From Onthomonas sp964456525 (lineage in GTDB: Bacteria; Bacillota; Clostridia; Oscillospirales; Oscillospiraceae): a stretch of DNA of 64,000 nucleotides. The DNA lies in contig CAYWAP010000004.1 in NCBI GenBank assembly GCA_964456525.1, forward strand, positions 11,632-75,631, in the 5' to 3' direction. The first letter of the stretch is position 1, and the number at the start of each line of letters is the position of its first letter. The position numbers and the translations under genes are program-made. The notes beneath the pieces are model-generated. The model searched no databases. It was not told the origin of the DNA and saw nothing but the letters and a program-made list of their open reading frames with translations. Below are positions 60,540-64,000 of this stretch, piece after piece.

Positions 60540-60669
60540 CCAATGGCGAGATTGTTCGCCGGACAAGGCGGTTTGACGCCCCCATCCCTTGTGGATTGCA
60601 GGGAAAATCAACAACACCGGCGGAAAAGGCCCGTCATTGGGGTGTGCTGACAGGTTTCAAACAAGGCCC
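60540..60669. repeat. Dispersed hairpin repeat, full copy C
   Basis: CCAATGGCGAG start as in copy A, TCGCC/GGCGG-type stem around GGACAA (60556-60571), then the 17-mer TTGTGGATTGCAGGGAA (60589-60605) shared with copy B and the TTTCAAACAAGGCCC end. Lies between the nitrogenase-like cluster and cysS. Otherwise 60337-60792 shows no gene. Confidence 0.7.
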
Positions 60670-60792
60670 GATTTTGAAATTGGTTTTATCGAGTTCATTA
60701 TACACAATCGGCCCCCCACGGTCAAATCTTTCTGCATGAATTTCAGCGGCAGGTTTTCCCCTCCCTCCCCGCTGGCTTTTCGCATGTTTTTC

Positions 60793-60822
60793 TTGACAGC
60801 CTATCCTGACGGCTGTTAAAAT
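60793..60822 (+). promoter_or_regulatory. Promoter of the T-box/cysS unit
   Basis: TTGACA (60793-60798), 18 bp, TAAAAT (60817-60822) with TGT extension. Confidence 0.75.
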
Positions 60823-60841
60823 AGCGCTGTATACAAGGTTT

Positions 60842-61060
60842 GCGCTAGGAACGGGAAAAGTAGTGTCGAAGATCTCATTTAGAGAGGAACCGTCACCGGG
60901 TGAAAGCGGTTCTATGGGAGGCGATGCGAAGTGCGCCCGGGAGCGCGGGAGCAATGTCCCCGGCCGGGTCCCGATACCGATCCTTTCAAGTCACAAAGAA
61001 GAGTGGAACCGCGACCAATCGCCTCTTGCACATTTGGATGCAGAGGTGTTTCTTTTTTCT
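60842..61060 (+). promoter_or_regulatory. tRNA-Cys T-box riboswitch
   Basis: The T-box core AGAGTGGAACCGCG lies at about 61000-61013. Its TGGA bulge pairs with a tRNA 3' end bearing U73, as in tRNA-Cys. In stem I a TGC triplet (GCGAAGTGCGCC region, about 60931) fits the Cys specifier. The terminator CCTCTTGCA/TGCAGAGG (61022-61046) followed by TTCTTTTTT is mutually exclusive with the T-box antiterminator. Uncharged tRNA-Cys should allow read-through into cysS. Confidence 0.92.
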
Positions 61061-61098
61061 GAATTTTCCCCTTCGATCCGTAGAAAAGGAGCTGTTTT

Positions 61099-62568
61099 AT
61101 GAAATTTTATAACTCTTTAACCCGCCGCAAGGAAGTGTTTACCCCCCATGAGGAGGGCAAGGTCAGCATGTACACCTGCGGTCCCACGGTGTACCACTAT
61201 GCCCACATTGGCAATCTGCGCAGCTACCTGATGGAGGACGTTCTGGAAAAGGCGCTGCGCTATGAGGGCTATGATGTCAAGCGTGTGATGAACATCACCG
61301 ATGTGGGGCATCTGTCCGATGACGCCGATGAAGGGGAGGACAAAATGCTCAAAGGCGCCCGCCGGGAACACAAAACCGTTCTGGAGATCGCCAAATTCTA
61401 TACCGACGCCTTTTTTGCCGACTGCGCCAAGCTGAACATCAAAATCCCCGACGTGGTGGAGCCTGCGACCAACTGCATTGACGACTATATTGATATGATT
61501 ACCGTCCTGCTGGATAAGGGGTATGCCTATGCCGCCGGGGGCAACATCTATTTTGATACCTCCAAGCTGGAGCAGTACTACGTCTTCAACGACCATGACG
61601 AAGCGGATTTGGCCGTCGGCGTCCGCGAAGATGTGGAGGAGGACGTCAACAAACGCCACAAGGCCGACTTTGTCCTGTGGTTCACCAAGTCCAAATTTGA
61701 GGATCAGGCTCTGAAATGGGATTCGCCCTGGGGCGTGGGCTATCCGGGCTGGCACATTGAGTGCTCCTGCATCAGCAAGCGCCATCTGGGGGAATACCTG
61801 GATTTGCACTGCGGCGGCGTGGACAACATTTTCCCCCATCACACCAACGAAATCGCCCAAAGCGAGGCCTATCTGGGCCACCCCTGGTGCCGCTACTGGT
61901 TCCATGTCCACCATCTGAACACCGCTTCCGGCAAGATGAGCAAGTCCCGGGGAGAATTCCTGACCGTCTCCCTGTTGGAGGAAAAGGGGTATGATCCCCT
62001 GGTTTACCGCCTGTTCTGCCTGCAGAGCCACTACCGCAAGGGCCTGGTCTTCTCCTGGGAGAATCTGGACAACGCCGCAACCACCTACAACAAGCTGTTG
62101 ACGAAAATCGCCGCGCTGAACCCCAACACCGGCGCGGAGCCCAACCGGGAGGCTGCCCGTGCCTACCAGGAGCGGTTCCAGCGGGCTTTGGACAACGACC
62201 TGAACACCGCCAACGCCTTTACCTGCGTCTATGAGGTTCTCAAGGGCAAAGACCTGGACGACGCCACCCGGCTGTATTTGCTGGCGGACTTCGATCAGGT
62301 GCTGTCTCTGAACCTGCTGGAGGGGGCCGCAAAAATCCGCTCCGCCAGTCAGACGGCCGCCGCCGCAGGCACCGGCGAGTATACCGTCACCGGCCCGGCA
62401 GATGCCAACCCGGAAGAAGCGGCCAAAATCACCGCCCTGCTGCGCCAGCGCGGCGAGGCCCGGAAGAATCGGGACTGGGCGGAGTCCGACCGCATCCGCG
62501 ACGAACTGAAAGCCCAGGGCATTGAGCTGAAGGACGCCAAGGGCGGCGTGCAGTGGTATAGAGCCTGA
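61099..62568 (+). CDS. cysS: Cysteinyl-tRNA synthetase
   Basis: 489 residues. CGPTVYHYAHIGN carries the first zinc cysteine and HIGH-like motif; GWHIECSCIS and HHTNEIAQSEA give the other zinc ligands; GKMSKSRGE is the KMSKS loop. Class I enzyme charging tRNA-Cys. AAAAGGAG before ATG 61099. Regulated by the upstream T-box. Confidence 0.99.
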   Translation: MKFYNSLTRRKEVFTPHEEGKVSMYTCGPTVYHYAHIGNLRSYLMEDVLEKALRYEGYDVKRVMNITDVGHLSDDADEGEDKMLKGARREHKTVLEIAKFYTDAFFADCAKLNIKIPDVVEPATNCIDDYIDMITVLLDKGYAYAAGGNIYFDTSKLEQYYVFNDHDEADLAVGVREDVEEDVNKRHKADFVLWFTKSKFEDQALKWDSPWGVGYPGWHIECSCISKRHLGEYLDLHCGGVDNIFPHHTNEIAQSEAYLGHPWCRYWFHVHHLNTASGKMSKSRGEFLTVSLLEEKGYDPLVYRLFCLQSHYRKGLVFSWENLDNAATTYNKLLTKIAALNPNTGAEPNREAARAYQERFQRALDNDLNTANAFTCVYEVLKGKDLDDATRLYLLADFDQVLSLNLLEGAAKIRSASQTAAAAGTGEYTVTGPADANPEEAAKITALLRQRGEARKNRDWAESDRIRDELKAQGIELKDAKGGVQWYRA

Positions 62569-62726
62569 TCACAGGGGACATTTTCCCCGGCAGAAAGGTT
62601 ACAAATCCGTATCATTCGTTGCAATTTTAGTAAAACAAAGCCCTCTCACACGCCCTTGATGGGATTTTGAACATTTTTTGTCAAAAAACGGGCGGTTAAT
62701 TGTGGATATTTTCGATTGCATTCTCA

Positions 62727-62755
62727 TTGACTTTTCGAAAAAGTCACCGTATAAT
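62727..62755 (+). promoter_or_regulatory. Promoter of the recombinase-type HTH gene
   Basis: TTGACT (62727-62732), 17 bp, TATAAT (62750-62755). Confidence 0.85.
62729..62745. promoter_or_regulatory. Perfect palindromic operator inside the promoter
   Basis: GACTTTT-CGA-AAAAGTC covers the end of the -35 box and the spacer, so a bound protein would block RNA polymerase. The adjacent HTH protein is an obvious candidate for autoregulation. Confidence 0.6.
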
Positions 62756-62845
62756 AACGATTACAATTTACAAGTAATTATCATTTTGCCCCCCGGACTA
62801 AAAGGTTCGTTTTTTTCGTCCGGTCGAAACTGGAGGATTTTGTTA

Positions 62846-63181
62846 ATGCTGGCTGAAAACGAAGCAAGAATTCGGAACCTGTTTGAAGATGCGGCTCTGG
62901 CAGAGCAGGTTCTTACCATCATTCATGAGGACGAATTGCAGCGTCATGAGGATCTGGTGCGCCGCCAGAGCGAGGGGCTGAAAAATGCACGGGAACGCGG
63001 CGTGCGCCTGGGCCGCCCCCCGGCAAAGCGTCCCAGAAAGTTCCAAAGCGTCTATGGGATGTACCGGGCCGGAGAGATCAGCGCCCGGGCAGCCTCACAG
63101 ATGCTGCATGTCTCCCCGGGCACCTTCAAGCGCTGGACGCTGGAGGAAGAAGCCAAACTGTCGGTTGAAAACCCAATTTAA
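62846..63181 (+). CDS. Solo serine-recombinase-type HTH protein (no catalytic domain)
   Basis: 111 residues from ATG 62846 (GGAGG 10 nt upstream). A charged helical N-terminus (EDELQRHEDLVRRQSEGLK) is followed by GLKNARERGVRLGRPP, which looks like the E-helix/linker of serine resolvases and invertases. A Hin-like helix-turn-helix follows (AGEISARAASQMLHVSPGTFKRW). The catalytic serine domain is absent, so it may have become a regulator. The leader has a CCGGAC/GTCCGG hairpin just before the ribosome site. Confidence 0.75.
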   Translation: MLAENEARIRNLFEDAALAEQVLTIIHEDELQRHEDLVRRQSEGLKNARERGVRLGRPPAKRPRKFQSVYGMYRAGEISARAASQMLHVSPGTFKRWTLEEEAKLSVENPI

Positions 63182-63196
63182 TCGTCCCAAAGGAAA

Positions 63197-63241
63197 CAAA
63201 ATCCCGTCTGATCTCTGACAAAGAGACGGACGGGATTTTTA
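63197..63241 (+). terminator. Terminator after the HTH gene
   Basis: AAATCCCGTC/GACGGGATTT with inner TCTCT/AGAGA pairing, followed by TTAT. Confidence 0.85.
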
Positions 63242-63315
63242 TGTCATATCAAATTTATGATATATACGCAGCTGCGGGATAATTTACAATAAGGGATCTG
63301 TTGACAAAAAGAGAA

Positions 63316-63345
63316 CTGGGCTGAGAGTTGATGCTCTCAGTCCAG
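63316..63345 (+). other. Hairpin at the edge of the A+T-rich segment
   Basis: CTGGGCTGAGAG/CTCTCAGTCCAG around TTGATG: a 12-bp stem with one G-U pair, located just before the broken maturase. Could be a leader element or an end of the inserted segment. Confidence 0.45.
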
Positions 63346-63370
63346 GTGAAAGGTTACTCCATGTTTACTT

Positions 63371-63619
63371 TTGAGAGAAAATGAATTTTGGATTGGAGAT
63401 GTAAAAGAGGAAGAATTAGCAGCTATTTTGGACTATAATAATCCTAAACGTGAAAAATATCATCAGCAAATGAAATTATCAAATCTAAACACGTGTTCGA
63501 ATTGCGGGGCACTATACGTTTGTAAGGGCGGAGGATACCCCGCAATAACGATGGGGAAAATAAACGATAAAAATGCTTATTACTCAAAATATTATTATAA
63601 AGAGCGAGGTATGGTATGA
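63371..63619 (+). pseudogene. C-terminal fragment of a radical SAM/SPASM peptide maturase
   Basis: 82 codons. NEFWIGDVKEEELAAIL and CSNCGALYVCKGGGYP give a SPASM-type auxiliary cluster signature (C-x2-C-x5-C-x-GG). The N-terminal radical SAM domain with CxxxCxxC is missing. The only start is a TTG with no ribosome site. Codon and base use is A+T-rich, unlike the rest of the window. The end overlaps the next frame by 4 bp. Such enzymes install crosslinks in ribosomal peptides; no precursor peptide gene survives here. Confidence 0.65.
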
Positions 63620-63972
63620 CAAGAATTTTTTCATTACATAGTTTGTTATTAAGTAAATGGATTTTGACTTTTGGTAGTTTTTTACAGTCTACAGCTTTGC
63701 CATTAGTCATATTCGAAATCACAGGTTCATCTACCCTATTATCATGGACATTTTTTGCTGAAACGTTACCTTGGCTTATTTTAGGCCCCTTTATAACTAA
63801 TATGTTAGTAATGAGATTTTCCAGTAAGGTCTTATACATGATGTGCAACTTTGCAAGAGGGGTATGTACTATATTGTTGGCTATATGGATTCAAAACTCT
63901 CTTCTGGTAGTAAGCCTTTTTTTCATTTTGGGAATTTTTAATGCCATTAGGCCTTGTTTGAAAAATGTGTAG
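63616..63972 (+). pseudogene. N-terminal fragment of an MFS transporter
   Basis: 118 codons: LLLSKWILTFGSFLQSTALPLVIFEITG and LPWLILGPF are typical of MFS exporters linked to peptide natural products. About four membrane segments are present, then the frame stops at FNAIRPCLKNV where the protein should continue. No compensating frame is open in the last 28 bp of the window, so continuation after a frameshift cannot be excluded. Confidence 0.65.
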
Positions 63973-64000
63973 TCTTGTTCTAAAGCAACAAGATAGCAAT

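Noticed and set aside
60347..60739. 130-codon plus-strand frame upstream of cysS
   Set aside because: Runs through the dispersed repeat and the cysS promoter region, has no ribosome site and no recognisable domain.

Overview
The window reads as a draft scaffold from a G+C-rich, low-G+C-phylum anaerobe, most likely a Clostridia member of the Oscillospiraceae type. The reasons are: a complete S10-spc-alpha ribosomal operon with a KOW-domain gene after map, a C+ S14 and a C-minus S4; a CIRCE-controlled groESL; a tRNA-Cys T-box; the DUF2508/BofA pair of spore formers; a DUF3793-flavodoxin pair; and thyX instead of thyA. Family-level placement is an inference. A run of 100 N flanked by two identical 55-bp sequences shows that two contigs were joined without merging their overlap.

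Region by region: 1-3.2 kb, three tandem CDP-glycerol glycerophosphotransferase-like genes for wall teichoic acid or related glycopolymers. 3.4-9.7 kb, a CPBP protease, then malY-like/thyX/truncated histidine phosphatase/xpt on the minus strand, and ylmH, a hypothetical gene and a NUDIX hydrolase. 9.8-18.1 kb, groEL/groES, ftsH, a TrmH-family rRNA methyltransferase and an 8-TM degenerate P-type ATPase. 18.4-25.6 kb, a short strongly promoted transcription unit, a hotdog thioesterase, DUF3793 and flavodoxin behind paired inverted repeats, a HAD phosphatase, a VanW-family protein, DUF2461, BofA and DUF2508. 26-29 kb, folC and a CorC/CNNM-type transporter with a 210-nt leader. 29.5-45.7 kb, the ribosomal operon with rpoA, secY, adk, map and infA. 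46-49 kb, nitroreductase, HAD hydrolase and aldose epimerase.

The standout is 49.1-60.2 kb: ten same-strand, tightly packed genes forming two complete nitrogenase-like triads (NifH-like ATPase plus two component-1-like subunits) that flank hypF, hypC, hypD and hypE. These four Hyp proteins plus their substrates are enough to build the Fe(CN)2CO unit of [NiFe]-hydrogenases, yet no hydrogenase subunit, hypA or hypB is present here, and neither are nifB or nifEN. The gene order suggests that the nitrogenase-like reductases and the Fe-cyanide/CO machinery serve one pathway. Its product cannot be named from the sequence. The two triads are diverged paralogues: the cluster-ligand cysteines align without gaps, but one subunit has lost one of three.

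The right end holds a T-box-controlled cysS, a solo recombinase-type HTH protein behind a palindromic operator, and an A+T-rich tail with a broken radical SAM/SPASM maturase and a broken MFS transporter. That tail looks like the decayed edge of a transferred peptide-natural-product island. A dispersed hairpin-bearing repeat occurs three times (3.3, 4.4 and 60.6 kb). I found no tRNA, rRNA or CRISPR array.
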